Source: G963674835 sp963674835 (lineage in GTDB: Bacteria; Planctomycetota; Planctomycetia; Pirellulales; Thermoguttaceae). Taken from it: a stretch of DNA of 64,000 bases. Positions 43,649 to 51,369 of this stretch are shown piece by piece; positions within the stretch are counted from its first letter, which is position 1, and every line of letters starts with the position of its first letter. The position numbers and the translations under genes were made by a program. The notes below the pieces were generated by a model, which did no database searches, was not told the origin of the DNA, and saw nothing but the letters and a program-made list of their open reading frames with translations. The DNA lies in NCBI GenBank assembly GCA_963674835.2, contig CAXXKC010000003.1, positions 2,046,001 to 2,110,000 on the forward strand, read 5' to 3'.

Positions 43649-45301
43649 GTGGCTGATTGGGTCCGGCGCACCATCGGAAAGACGTGCTGGCATGTGCTGC
43701 CGGACTGGGAGGGAGTACTGCTGGGGCCTGAGGGACTGCGTCTGGAGGCGTGGCAGGCGGAGGGGCGGGTCCAGGTGGTTAAGCACGGGAGTCATCGCAC
43801 GGTGTACCGCGTGGCCCTGGACGGGCGGGCTTGCTACGTGAAGCATGATCGACCCTCGGGCTTCTGGAGAGCGGTCGGGGAACTGATACGGGCCAGCGCC
43901 GCCCGGCGGGAATGGGAGCGGACGGTTGCTATCGCCGGGCGCGGAGTCGCGACGGTGCGCCCGGTGGCATGGGCGGACGTGCATGATGGGCTGGCCGTGC
44001 GGGAGAGCTTTCTGGTGACGGAGGCGGTGGAGCCGTCGTGGACGGTACATCAATATGCCACCGAGCAGTTGTCGGGCGATGGGACGCAGGATGGGGGCGC
44101 GAGTCGCCGGCGTTTTCTTAACGGTTTCGCGCAGTTCGTGGCGGCGGTACACCGCGCGGGGATCCGCCACAACGACTTCCACGCGGGCAATGTGCTGGTG
44201 AGCGACCATGGGCACAATGAGGCGGCAGGTGGCGAAGCGGCTTTTGCATTTCGGTTGATCGATGTTCCAGGGGTTGGGTTGTCGGGTCCGCTGTCGTGGC
44301 GCGCGAGCCGGGCCAGCCTGGCGATGCTTTCGGCAGACTGGTGGTCGTCGACCACGCGTACGGAGCGACTCCATTTTTGGCACACGTATCTGGCCGGGCG
44401 ACCGGAACTGCGTCCGCCTGAGCGGCGCACGGCCATCGCGCAGCTCGAAACGGCGGCTCGCCAACACGCGTGGCGGAACCACCACGACCGCGACAAGCGA
44501 TCGATGCGGACGAACCGCAATTACCAGGTCATTGGCTGTCGGTCGGTGCGCGTGCACGGAGTGCGCGACATTCCCGAGCCGGTTCTTCGGGAGTTGGCCG
44601 GAGATCCGGAGCGGCTGTTGCGGGAGAATCTGGATCGGCCTATTCGGCTCGGCCGTAAGCGCGTGACGGTGGAGGCGAGGCTGGAGAGTTCGCAGGGCGA
44701 AACGTCCGTTCTCTATACGCGGTACGAAGAGCCGAGTCGGTGGAAGGCGCTGTTTCGCCGGAATCGGGCCGTGCGCGATTGGTACTTCGGCCAAGCGTTG
44801 TTCGAACGGAAGATCGCCACGCCGCGCCCCCTGGCGATCTGCATGCCGCGGCACCGTTGGTCGGAGCAAAGGGTGTATCTGGCGACGGCAAGGATCGAGG
44901 GGGCCGAAAACCTGCACGACTACGGCGAGCGGCTCGCCCGGCGCGAATCGGCGGAGCGGATGCGGAGGATCGGGCAGTGTGCGGTGAGCTTGGGAGAGTT
45001 GGTGGGAAGGATGCACGCCTGGGGAATGGTGCACCGTGATCTCGGTGGCACGAATGTGCTCGTGGTCGAGGAGGTAGCCCGGGTGAAGACGTACGTGATC
45101 GGCGCGGGGCGGCTGCGCATGGCGGCGCACATGCCACCAGCCGGAGCTGTGGCCGAACTGGCGCGGCTGGCTACGAGCGTGGAGGCCGACGGCCCGGTGC
45201 CGCGGACGGCGTGGTGCCGGTTCTTGCGCGCGTACGCGCGGCAGTTGCCGGCGGGATTGGTCTCGTGGAAAGAGGTGTGGCGCGGGGTGCGGCGGCGGTG
45301 A
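43649..45301 (+). CDS. Tandem lipopolysaccharide-kinase-like protein
   Basis: A 550-aa protein with two InaA/WaaP/KdkA-type kinase-like domains. The GTG at 43649 (GGAG ~12 nt upstream) is the likeliest start; the frame opens earlier at 43523 but with no supported start. Domain 1 (~40-250) has K65 (ACYVKH), H174-N-D176 and N181 in IRHNDFHAGNVLV, and D205 in RLIDVPG: a full kinase set. Domain 2 (~330-540) keeps HRDLGGTNVL but lacks the ATP lysine (LYTRYEE) and the metal Asp (YVIGAGRLR). WaaP/KdkA enzymes phosphorylate LPS core sugars; here the acceptor is unknown. The second half is probably a pseudokinase. Confidence 0.75.
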   Translation: MADWVRRTIGKTCWHVLPDWEGVLLGPEGLRLEAWQAEGRVQVVKHGSHRTVYRVALDGRACYVKHDRPSGFWRAVGELIRASAARREWERTVAIAGRGVATVRPVAWADVHDGLAVRESFLVTEAVEPSWTVHQYATEQLSGDGTQDGGASRRRFLNGFAQFVAAVHRAGIRHNDFHAGNVLVSDHGHNEAAGGEAAFAFRLIDVPGVGLSGPLSWRASRASLAMLSADWWSSTTRTERLHFWHTYLAGRPELRPPERRTAIAQLETAARQHAWRNHHDRDKRSMRTNRNYQVIGCRSVRVHGVRDIPEPVLRELAGDPERLLRENLDRPIRLGRKRVTVEARLESSQGETSVLYTRYEEPSRWKALFRRNRAVRDWYFGQALFERKIATPRPLAICMPRHRWSEQRVYLATARIEGAENLHDYGERLARRESAERMRRIGQCAVSLGELVGRMHAWGMVHRDLGGTNVLVVEEVARVKTYVIGAGRLRMAAHMPPAGAVAELARLATSVEADGPVPRTAWCRFLRAYARQLPAGLVSWKEVWRGVRRR

Positions 45302-45370
45302 TGTGTTTCCACGCTTGTGGAAACGGATCTGCAGGCTACGCGGGCGCGAAATGCGTTTCTGCGAGGGCGT

Positions 45371-46282
45371 TCAGCCGACCTCGATCTCGTCGGGAAGGAC
45401 CTCGGCGACCGATTCGATCTTGTCGCCCGTGTGCCGGTAGACGCAGTTGCGGCCGGCGGCCTTGGCACTGTAGAGGGCGGTGTCCGCGCGGGTCATGAGG
45501 GAGTTGGGCGTGTCGCCGTCGAGGGCTTCGGTCACGCCACCGCTGATGGTGATCTCCATTTCGTCGGCCATCTTCTGCCGGAGCCGTTCGGCGAAGATGC
45601 AGGCACCGTCGAGGCTTGTTTGCGGCATGATGATGACGAATTCCTCGCCACCGTAGCGTGCCAGAACGTCGGTTTCGCGAACGGATTCGTCCAAGAGGCG
45701 GGCGACTTTCTGGAGGATCTGGTCACCCTGGAGGTGGCCCATCTCGTCGTTGACTCGCTTGAAGTGGTCGATATCGAAGATGGCCACGGAGAAGAGGATC
45801 TTGTAGCGGCACATCAGGGCGAACTGAGAGCCGAGCGCTTCTTCCAGCGCTCGGCGGTTGCTGATGCCGGTGAGCGGGTCGGTTCGGACCTCGGTGAACG
45901 ACATGAGTTGATTGCTTTGCTGGCGGATTTGGTCGTAGGCGTTGGCGATCTGCGTGGCGAGGCGCAAGGTGGGGGTGAGCATTTCGGCGGCTTCGCGGCA
46001 TAGATCCTTCCAGGCGGCCTCTTCCTGCTGGCTGCTGAGATTGTCGACCCGCTGCTTGAACCGGGTGAGATTCGTGTGGTGGCGAGCCAGGTTGCGGCGC
46101 ACCATCCAGGCGATCTTCTCCAATTCGCGAGCGACAGCCCGGGCGCGGCGGAGTTCACGGCGCGACCGGGTGACCGCATCATTGTCGGGGGTGTGTTTAC
46201 GGCGGCCCATCACGTAGCCCAGCGTAGCCACGACCGCCAGTGCGACGGGGGCGGGCACCGAGATGTTCCACAGGTCAATCAT
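45371..46282 (-). CDS. Diguanylate cyclase (GGDEF domain)
   Basis: A 303-aa signalling enzyme that makes cyclic di-GMP from two GTP. The N-terminus has a single transmembrane segment (VPAPVALAVVATLGYVMG), then a coiled region (residues ~40-125) and a GGDEF domain with DPLTGISNRRALEEAL, FDIDHFKRVND and GGEEF at 211-215. An RxxD inhibitory site (RETD) sits five residues before GGEEF, so product feedback is expected. The ATG at 46280-46282 was chosen; a TTG at 46327 would add 15 unlikely residues. The gene is single. Confidence 0.88.
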   Translation of the reverse strand: MIDLWNISVPAPVALAVVATLGYVMGRRKHTPDNDAVTRSRRELRRARAVARELEKIAWMVRRNLARHHTNLTRFKQRVDNLSSQQEEAAWKDLCREAAEMLTPTLRLATQIANAYDQIRQQSNQLMSFTEVRTDPLTGISNRRALEEALGSQFALMCRYKILFSVAIFDIDHFKRVNDEMGHLQGDQILQKVARLLDESVRETDVLARYGGEEFVIIMPQTSLDGACIFAERLRQKMADEMEITISGGVTEALDGDTPNSLMTRADTALYSAKAAGRNCVYRHTGDKIESVAEVLPDEIEVG

Positions 46283-46338
46283 GCTGAGCAGAAGATGCGA
46301 GCAGTCCACAAGTCGATCTCGAACCAAGCTAGAAGGCT

Positions 46339-46431
46339 AGTGCGTGTCGCACTCAACTGTAGCGTTCGTGGCGGCGTGTTTCTGCAGTTTCGAAAGTGGA
46401 ACACACGCCACCCACACACCGAATGCGCTCT
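46339..46431 (-). repeat. 93-nt hairpin-bearing mobile repeat, copy A
   Basis: On the minus strand it begins AGAGCGCATTC and ends GTGCGACACGCACT, matching copy B at 47925-48018 at about 75-80% of positions. The end forms GTGCG-TGT-CGCAC, and the centre forms a long hairpin (GGCGTGT with ACACGCC). It abuts ATT on one side, as copy B does. Its first two bases complete the stop codon of the small gene at 46430-46576. Confidence 0.65.
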
Positions 46432-46576
46432 AATAGGACGTTCGCGAGCCAAACCCTCGCAGACAAACCAAACCAAGGACGACGACGACGGCCAGGACCA
46501 GGAACCACTCGCCTGGCGACATGTGATTCGTATAGTGCAGCAGTTTGTCGAGTAGGCGGTTCACGTAGGTGAGCAT
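46430..46576 (-). CDS. Small membrane protein (48 aa)
   Basis: A short gene below usual length cut-offs. It begins MLTYVNRLLDKLLHYTNHMS, continues with PGEWFLVLAVVVVLGLVCLR, then GFGSRTSY and stop. One transmembrane helix (about residues 22-40) is clear, and GGGGAGA lies 6-7 nt before the ATG. The ending RGFGSR resembles small planctomycete membrane peptides I have seen, with no known function. The stop codon TAG spans the junction with repeat copy A, so the original C-terminus may have been longer. Confidence 0.6.
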   Translation of the reverse strand: MLTYVNRLLDKLLHYTNHMSPGEWFLVLAVVVVLGLVCLRGFGSRTSY

Positions 46577-46732
46577 CGGTCTCTCCCCATAAGGGTGCAA
46601 AATGCTGCCACCTTATCGAAGTCTACGTCACAAGTTTGCGAGCCAGGGGGAAAATCGGGTGAGGCAGGATTAGCCGTCTACCACTATTCTAGGTGGGACG
46701 GGCATGGGCGCGTTTTCCTGGGCTGGACGACC

Positions 46733-46760
46733 TTGCGAAGCGGCTCGGCAGCGGTATAAT
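46733..46760 (+). promoter_or_regulatory. Promoter of tRNA-Asp
   Basis: TTGCGA, 16 nt, TATAAT (46755-46760), ending 20 nt before the tRNA 5' end. Confidence 0.65.
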
Positions 46761-46780
46761 TCGGTGTTTTGCGACGCACT

Positions 46781-46854
46781 GGGGGCGTAGCTCAATTGGT
46801 TAGAGTACTGGACTGTCGATCCAGTGGTTGCGGGTTCGAGTCCCGTCGCCCTCG
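46781..46854 (+). tRNA. tRNA-Asp (GTC anticodon)
   Basis: The sequence folds as a cloverleaf: acceptor GGGGGCG pairs with CGCCCTC (one G-U), the anticodon arm CTGGA-CTGTCGA-TCCAG gives GTC, and the T-arm has GTTCGAGTC. The CCA end is not encoded. A TATAAT-type promoter precedes it and a terminator follows. Its 3' half is overlapped by the integrase reading frame on the other strand, the usual sign of an attachment site in a tRNA gene. Confidence 0.95.
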
Positions 46855-47993
46855 CTAGGTGGGTATCCACCGCAAGTCAAAGCCTCGTAGACCCTTGCGT
46901 TTGCGGGGCTTTCTTCATTTCGTGATGAACCCTGATGAGCCGAAATGAGCGGTGAGTGTGCCGGATTCTGTGCCAGTTTTTCGGCACCCGGCTTCGGCAT
47001 AGCTGCGGTTGCCTCTTGGGCCGCTCGGCTGTAATGCTCGGTGGTCACCTGCCGATAGTGCCCGTCTGCAATTCGCTCAGTGTGGCCAAGCCACGCGGCT
47101 GCTACGTGAGAGGGGTACTTGTCGGCAAGCTCCGTGGCCCGGGTCGCTCGGAAATTCTGCCAGAGGCGAGGCCAGGGCGTGAAGCCGGCCCGGACGATCG
47201 CCTTCTCCAGCCAGGTCCTCAGGTTCTTCTCTCCGCTGCGGATCGACGGGAAGACCCACTCTGCCCCCTCGGGTGCCGCGTCCCAGGCCGCCTGAAGAAA
47301 TGGGAGCACCTCGGGGAAGATCGGGCAGACCCGTTTGTCGCCCCCGCGATGCCGCTTCGTCTTCGGGCTGGAAATGACGATTCGCTGCCCCTCCCAATTC
47401 ACATCCGTCCATCTGAGCGGGTGAATTTCGGACGGCACCCGGACGCCCATGTAGCGGGCAAAGACCAGCAGCAGCCGGTACTCAGGTCCGTGGCATTGAT
47501 CGAGCAAGGCGTCGACCGTTTCCCGCGGAATGAAGAACTTCCGTTCGGGGACCGAGACCACCGAGCCAACCAAGAAGGCGAACGGATTTTCGGCGACCAG
47601 CTTTCGCTTGACCGCGACCGAGATGAACCGCTTGGCGAATTGTGACCGCTTGCGAATCGTGTTCTCCGCCAACTTCTGGTCAGTCTTGAGCCATGCGGCC
47701 CAGTCGTCGGCATCCTTTGGGGCGATTGTGCGGATATCCTTGTCCTGGCCGAAGAACTCGACCAGGTTTCGCTGCGTGTGCTCCCAAGTCGCGATCGTCG
47801 AGGCCTCCACATCCCCCCGCCGCCGGTGATGCTCAAAGTACTCGTCGAGGAACGGTCCCAGGAACGTGGTCATGTCCGGCTCGGCCAAGCCGGCCTTGGC
47901 CAGTCGGCCCCGCAATGTTGGGCTGGTGCGTGTCGCACTTGACTGTAGCGTTCGTGGCGGCGTGTTTCTACGGTTGGGGAAAGCGAAATACAC
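46800..47993 (-). pseudogene. Tyrosine recombinase (integrase), larger 3' part of a split gene
   Basis: This part contains the core-binding domain (TIATWEHTQRNLVEFFGQDK, KDADDWAAWLKTD) and the catalytic domain: Arg in YMGVRVPSEIHPLRW, the second-Arg box NFRATRATEL, WLGHTERIADGHY and the nucleophile Tyr in HYRQVTTEH. The start of this frame (to about residue 23) is translated from the inserted 94-nt element. Translation might begin at MTTFLGPF (47873), giving a protein without its arm-binding N-terminus. The C-terminus (DGTRTRNHWIDSPVL) is translated from the complement of tRNA-Asp. Function in its present state is uncertain. Confidence 0.8.
46879..46920 (+). terminator. Rho-independent terminator after tRNA-Asp
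   Basis: AAAGCCTCG (46879-46887) pairs with CGGGGCTTT (46904-46912), nine pairs with one G-T, followed by a T-rich tail. It lies 25 nt beyond the tRNA and inside the integrase C-terminal frame. Confidence 0.6.
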
Positions 47994-48018
47994 GCTACGG
48001 TTACGCCGAATGCGCTCT
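47925..48018 (-). repeat. 94-nt hairpin-bearing mobile repeat, copy B, inside the integrase gene
   Basis: On the minus strand the insert lies between ATT and AGC codons. It begins AGAGCGCATTC and ends CGACACGCACC. Internal stems are GTGCG-TGT-CGCAC at one end and GCGTGTATTTC with GAAACACGC in the centre. The length of 94 nt is not a multiple of three, and its removal exactly rejoins the two integrase frames. It has no coding capacity, so it must move with outside help, like a MITE or REP-type element. Confidence 0.75.
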
Positions 48019-48255
48019 AATCCCCTTCAGCCATTCGACCGTCTGGCCGTTGAGCGGCGAGCCGTGTTGCCGGGCCTCAATCAGCCGCTCGATCATGTTC
48101 AGATCGGTCTCCGCGTTCTTCTTGGCGCACTTGCCGGTACGGATCGTCCGCCGTTTCTTCGTGGTCGGACAGACGAACAGGATCCGCCAGCCGGCCAGCG
48201 ATGCGCCTGTCCGCGGCTTAGTCTGCACTGCAGTGGTATTGCTAATGCATGGCAT
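48019..48255 (-). pseudogene. Integrase 5' fragment (arm-binding domain)
   Basis: This frame encodes MPCISNTTAVQTKPR, GWRILFVCPTTKKRRTIRTG, KCAKKNAETDLNMIERLIEA and QTVEWLKGI. It matches the N-terminus of planctomycete integrases that begin with a strand-rich arm-binding domain and a KxxA(E/A) helix. Directly after GI the 94-nt element enters and a stop follows within 6 codons. Joined across the element, the text reads WLKGI-SPTLRGRLAKAGL, the expected family sequence. Confidence 0.75.
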
Positions 48256-48606
48256 CGTAACACACACGGCCGCGAGTTATGCTTCGATGTCGATGTGTGC
48301 CCAGCCACACCCTTCCCGAAACCCTCGAACATCGGGCGATTTCGCTTGTGCGGCCCGCTTCCAGCGACCGTATAGTCAGCTTTACCACTCTCTTTTACGA
48401 GGGTGTCGATGCATCTTCTGGACTGACGGCCGCAGGGAGGGGGCTGTGCCCTCGCCTGACCTGCAGAACTTACTATCACACAATCGTTTCTGTACCAAGG
48501 GGGTTGCAATAACTCCCTAGGCGGGGGTACACTGGCGGTGCCCGTCTGCTCCTCGCCACGTCCATAAGCAATTGGGCAAGCACGGGTTGGCCCGGGACCC
48601 GTCGTC
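48256..48606. other. Intergenic stretch upstream of hsdR
   Basis: The stretch between the integrase and hsdR starts must hold their promoters. No clear -35/-10 pair or gene is visible, and the hsdR ribosome-binding site is weak. Confidence 0.4.
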
Positions 48607-51369
48607 ATGACACCAGAAGAAAAAGCTCGGAGACTCATCGACCAGCAGCTTGAGGCGTGTGGCTGGAGCGTGCAAGACTACCGCCAGATGAACATCTCGG
48701 CGGGGTTAGGCGTTGCCGTCCGTGAGTTCCCGCTCTCCACCGGCGATGCCGACTACCTGCTTTATGCCGATGGCAAGGTCATCGGCGTCGTCGAAGCCAA
48801 GCCTGAAAACCACACGCTCACCGGCGTCGAGTTGCAGTCGGCCAAGTACGCAACAGGGCTTCCCAAGGGCCTGCCTCATTACCATCTGCCGCTTCCCTTC
48901 GCCTACGAATCCACCGGCATAGAGACCCGCTTTACCAACACGCTCGATCCGGACGCCCGCAGTCGAGAGGTTTTCACCTTCCATCGTCCGGAAGAGTTGA
49001 TTCGGTGGGCAACACTCGATAGCCAACTCCGAGCCAATCTGCGGCGGTTGCCCGAGCTTGTCACCGATGGCCTTTGGAACGTACAGATCGAGGCGATCCA
49101 TAACTTGGAGGAATCGCTCGCAGCGAATCGGCCAAGGGCCTTGATTCAGATGGCCACGGGCAGCGGCAAGACCTTTGTGGCGGTGACCGCCAGTTATCGG
49201 CTCATCAGGTTCGGCAGAGCGAAGCGGATCCTGTTCCTTGTCGACCGCAATACGTTGGGTACGCAGGCCAAGAACGAGTTCCAGCAATACATCAGCCCGT
49301 ACAACAACGACAAGTTCACCAACGAATTCCCGATCCAGCACCTCCGTCGCAATACACTTGAGCCGGCCGCCAAGGTTTGCATCACGACGATTCAACGACT
49401 CTATTCCATCCTGAAAGGCGAAGAGGAGTTCAAGGAGGAGAACGAAGAAACCTCGATGTTTGAGGCGGCGACCTCGCTGGCCAGAGAGTCCTTGCCGGTG
49501 GTGTACAATCCCAAGGTCCCTCCCGAGACGTTCGATTTCATCATCATCGACGAGTGCCATCGGTCGATCTACAACATCTGGCGTCAGGTGCTGGAGTACT
49601 TCGATGCCTTTTTGATCGGACTGACTGCCACGCCTACGGCCCAAACGATTGGCTTCTTCCATGGCAACCTGGTGCAGGACTATGGCCACGAGAAAGCGGT
49701 GGTCGATGGCGTCAATGTTGGCTACGACGTGTACCGGATCGAGACGAGCGTGACCAAGAACGGGGCCGTGCTTTCGAAGGAGCCGGGCCAGTTCGTTCCC
49801 CATCGAGATCGACGCACGCGGAAGAAGAAGCTGAAGGAACTCGACAACGATCTGGTGTACGTGCCTGGCGATCTCGACCGGGACGTGGTGGCGCTGGATC
49901 AAATCCGGTTGGTGGTTCGCACATTCCGTGACCGGCTGTTCACCGAGATCTTTCCGGGCCGCACGGAGGTTCCCAAGACCCTGGTGTTCTCCAAGACCGA
50001 TCTGCATGCCGACGATATCGTCAAGATCATTCGGGAGGAGTTTGGGCGGGGGAACGACTTCTGCCAGAAGATCACTTCCAAAACGACCGGCAAGAAGCCC
50101 GACGATTTGCTGAACGAGTTTCGCAACTCCTACAACCCACGGATCGCCGTGACGGTCGACATGATCGCCACGGGCACCGACGTGAAACCGTTGGAATGTC
50201 TGCTGTTCATGCGGAACATCAACTCGGCATCGTATTTCGAGCAGATGAAGGGCCGTGGGTGCCGGGTCATCAAGTCCGACGATTTGCAGGGTGTCACGCC
50301 CGATGCCAAGCAGAAGACGCATTATGTGATCGTCGATGCGGTGGGCGTTTGCGAAAGCGATAAGACCACGTCGAAGCCACTGGATCGCAAGCCGTCGGTG
50401 CCGTTGGTGAAGATTTTGAACCTGGTGGCGGCGGGTGCGGCCGGCGACGACCTTTGTTCGACCTTGGCTGCCCGCCTGACTCGGCTCGACCGGCAGATCG
50501 GCGATCGGCAACGCCAGCAGATCGCCAAGCAGGCCGAGGGGCAAGACCTTGCGGCCCTCAGTGGTAGACTGCTGGAAGCCATCGACCCGGATGCCAACAC
50601 ACAGCGGGCGGCCGAGCAGTTCCATTTGCTTGCCGACGAGGAGCCGACAGAGGAACAGTACGAGCAGGTCGAGCAACGGGCCATGCAGGCGGCGTTGAAG
50701 CCGTTTCACAGTCCGAGCTTGCGGAAGGCGATCCTGGAGGCTGTCGACTCGTTGCAGGTCATCGACGAGGTGACGCAGGACGTGCTGCTTTCGGCGGGGC
50801 ATAGCGAAGCGGCGAAACAGAAGGCCCAAACCATCCTGACCAACTTCCGCCAGTTCCTCGACGACCATAAGGACGAGATCGAGGCCCTCCGGATTCTCTA
50901 CAGTCGTCCGTATCGGGCGGGCCTGCGTTTTGGGCAAGTGAAGGAACTGGCCGAGGCCCTTCGGCGTCCGCCCGTCGCCGCACCGCTGGAGCGACTTTGG
51001 CAGGCCTACGAGGCCGTGGAGCCGGAGAGGGTGAAGGGGCACGGCGGCCGACAACTGGTCGACGTGGTTGCCCTGGTCCGGCATGCCCTCGACCCCAGTC
51101 TGCCGTTGGTGCCGGTCGGTCTGACGGTCGAAGAACGTTATCAGGCGTGGCTTGCCCGTCAGGCCCAGATTGGCACCCAGTTCACCCCGGAGCAACGCCG
51201 CTGGCTCGACGCCATCAAAGACCACATCGCCAACAGCCTGCACATCGAGCAGGACAACTTCGACGAGTTGCCGGTCAATCAGATGGGTGGCCTGGGGCGG
51301 GCGTATGAGTTGTTCGGCGAATCGTTGAACGGCATCCTTGAGGAGTTGAATGAAGGGCTGGCGGCATGA
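48607..51369 (+). CDS. hsdR: Type I restriction enzyme, R (motor/nuclease) subunit
   Basis: A 920-aa subunit that translocates DNA with ATP and cuts it at a distance in the HsdR2M2S1 complex. Residues ~30-70 hold the nuclease core with D49 and E63-x-K65 (GDADYLLYADGKVIGVVEAK). The superfamily-2 helicase motifs follow: Walker A MATGSGKT (182-189), Walker B IIDECH (315-318), GLTATP, then later LVFSKTDLHADDIV and VDMIATGTDVKPLE. The C-terminal third is helical and charged. It is the first gene of the RM operon and ends in an ATGA overlap with hsdS. Confidence 0.93.
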   Translation: MTPEEKARRLIDQQLEACGWSVQDYRQMNISAGLGVAVREFPLSTGDADYLLYADGKVIGVVEAKPENHTLTGVELQSAKYATGLPKGLPHYHLPLPFAYESTGIETRFTNTLDPDARSREVFTFHRPEELIRWATLDSQLRANLRRLPELVTDGLWNVQIEAIHNLEESLAANRPRALIQMATGSGKTFVAVTASYRLIRFGRAKRILFLVDRNTLGTQAKNEFQQYISPYNNDKFTNEFPIQHLRRNTLEPAAKVCITTIQRLYSILKGEEEFKEENEETSMFEAATSLARESLPVVYNPKVPPETFDFIIIDECHRSIYNIWRQVLEYFDAFLIGLTATPTAQTIGFFHGNLVQDYGHEKAVVDGVNVGYDVYRIETSVTKNGAVLSKEPGQFVPHRDRRTRKKKLKELDNDLVYVPGDLDRDVVALDQIRLVVRTFRDRLFTEIFPGRTEVPKTLVFSKTDLHADDIVKIIREEFGRGNDFCQKITSKTTGKKPDDLLNEFRNSYNPRIAVTVDMIATGTDVKPLECLLFMRNINSASYFEQMKGRGCRVIKSDDLQGVTPDAKQKTHYVIVDAVGVCESDKTTSKPLDRKPSVPLVKILNLVAAGAAGDDLCSTLAARLTRLDRQIGDRQRQQIAKQAEGQDLAALSGRLLEAIDPDANTQRAAEQFHLLADEEPTEEQYEQVEQRAMQAALKPFHSPSLRKAILEAVDSLQVIDEVTQDVLLSAGHSEAAKQKAQTILTNFRQFLDDHKDEIEALRILYSRPYRAGLRFGQVKELAEALRRPPVAAPLERLWQAYEAVEPERVKGHGGRQLVDVVALVRHALDPSLPLVPVGLTVEERYQAWLARQAQIGTQFTPEQRRWLDAIKDHIANSLHIEQDNFDELPVNQMGGLGRAYELFGESLNGILEELNEGLAA

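Noticed and set aside
46800..47993. Intact integrase starting at 47993
   Set aside because: Its first ~23 residues are translated from the inserted repeat, and the true N-terminus lies beyond it in another frame.
48706..51243. Open 845-codon minus-strand frame opposite hsdR
   Set aside because: hsdR has all nuclease and helicase motifs; the opposite frame has none.
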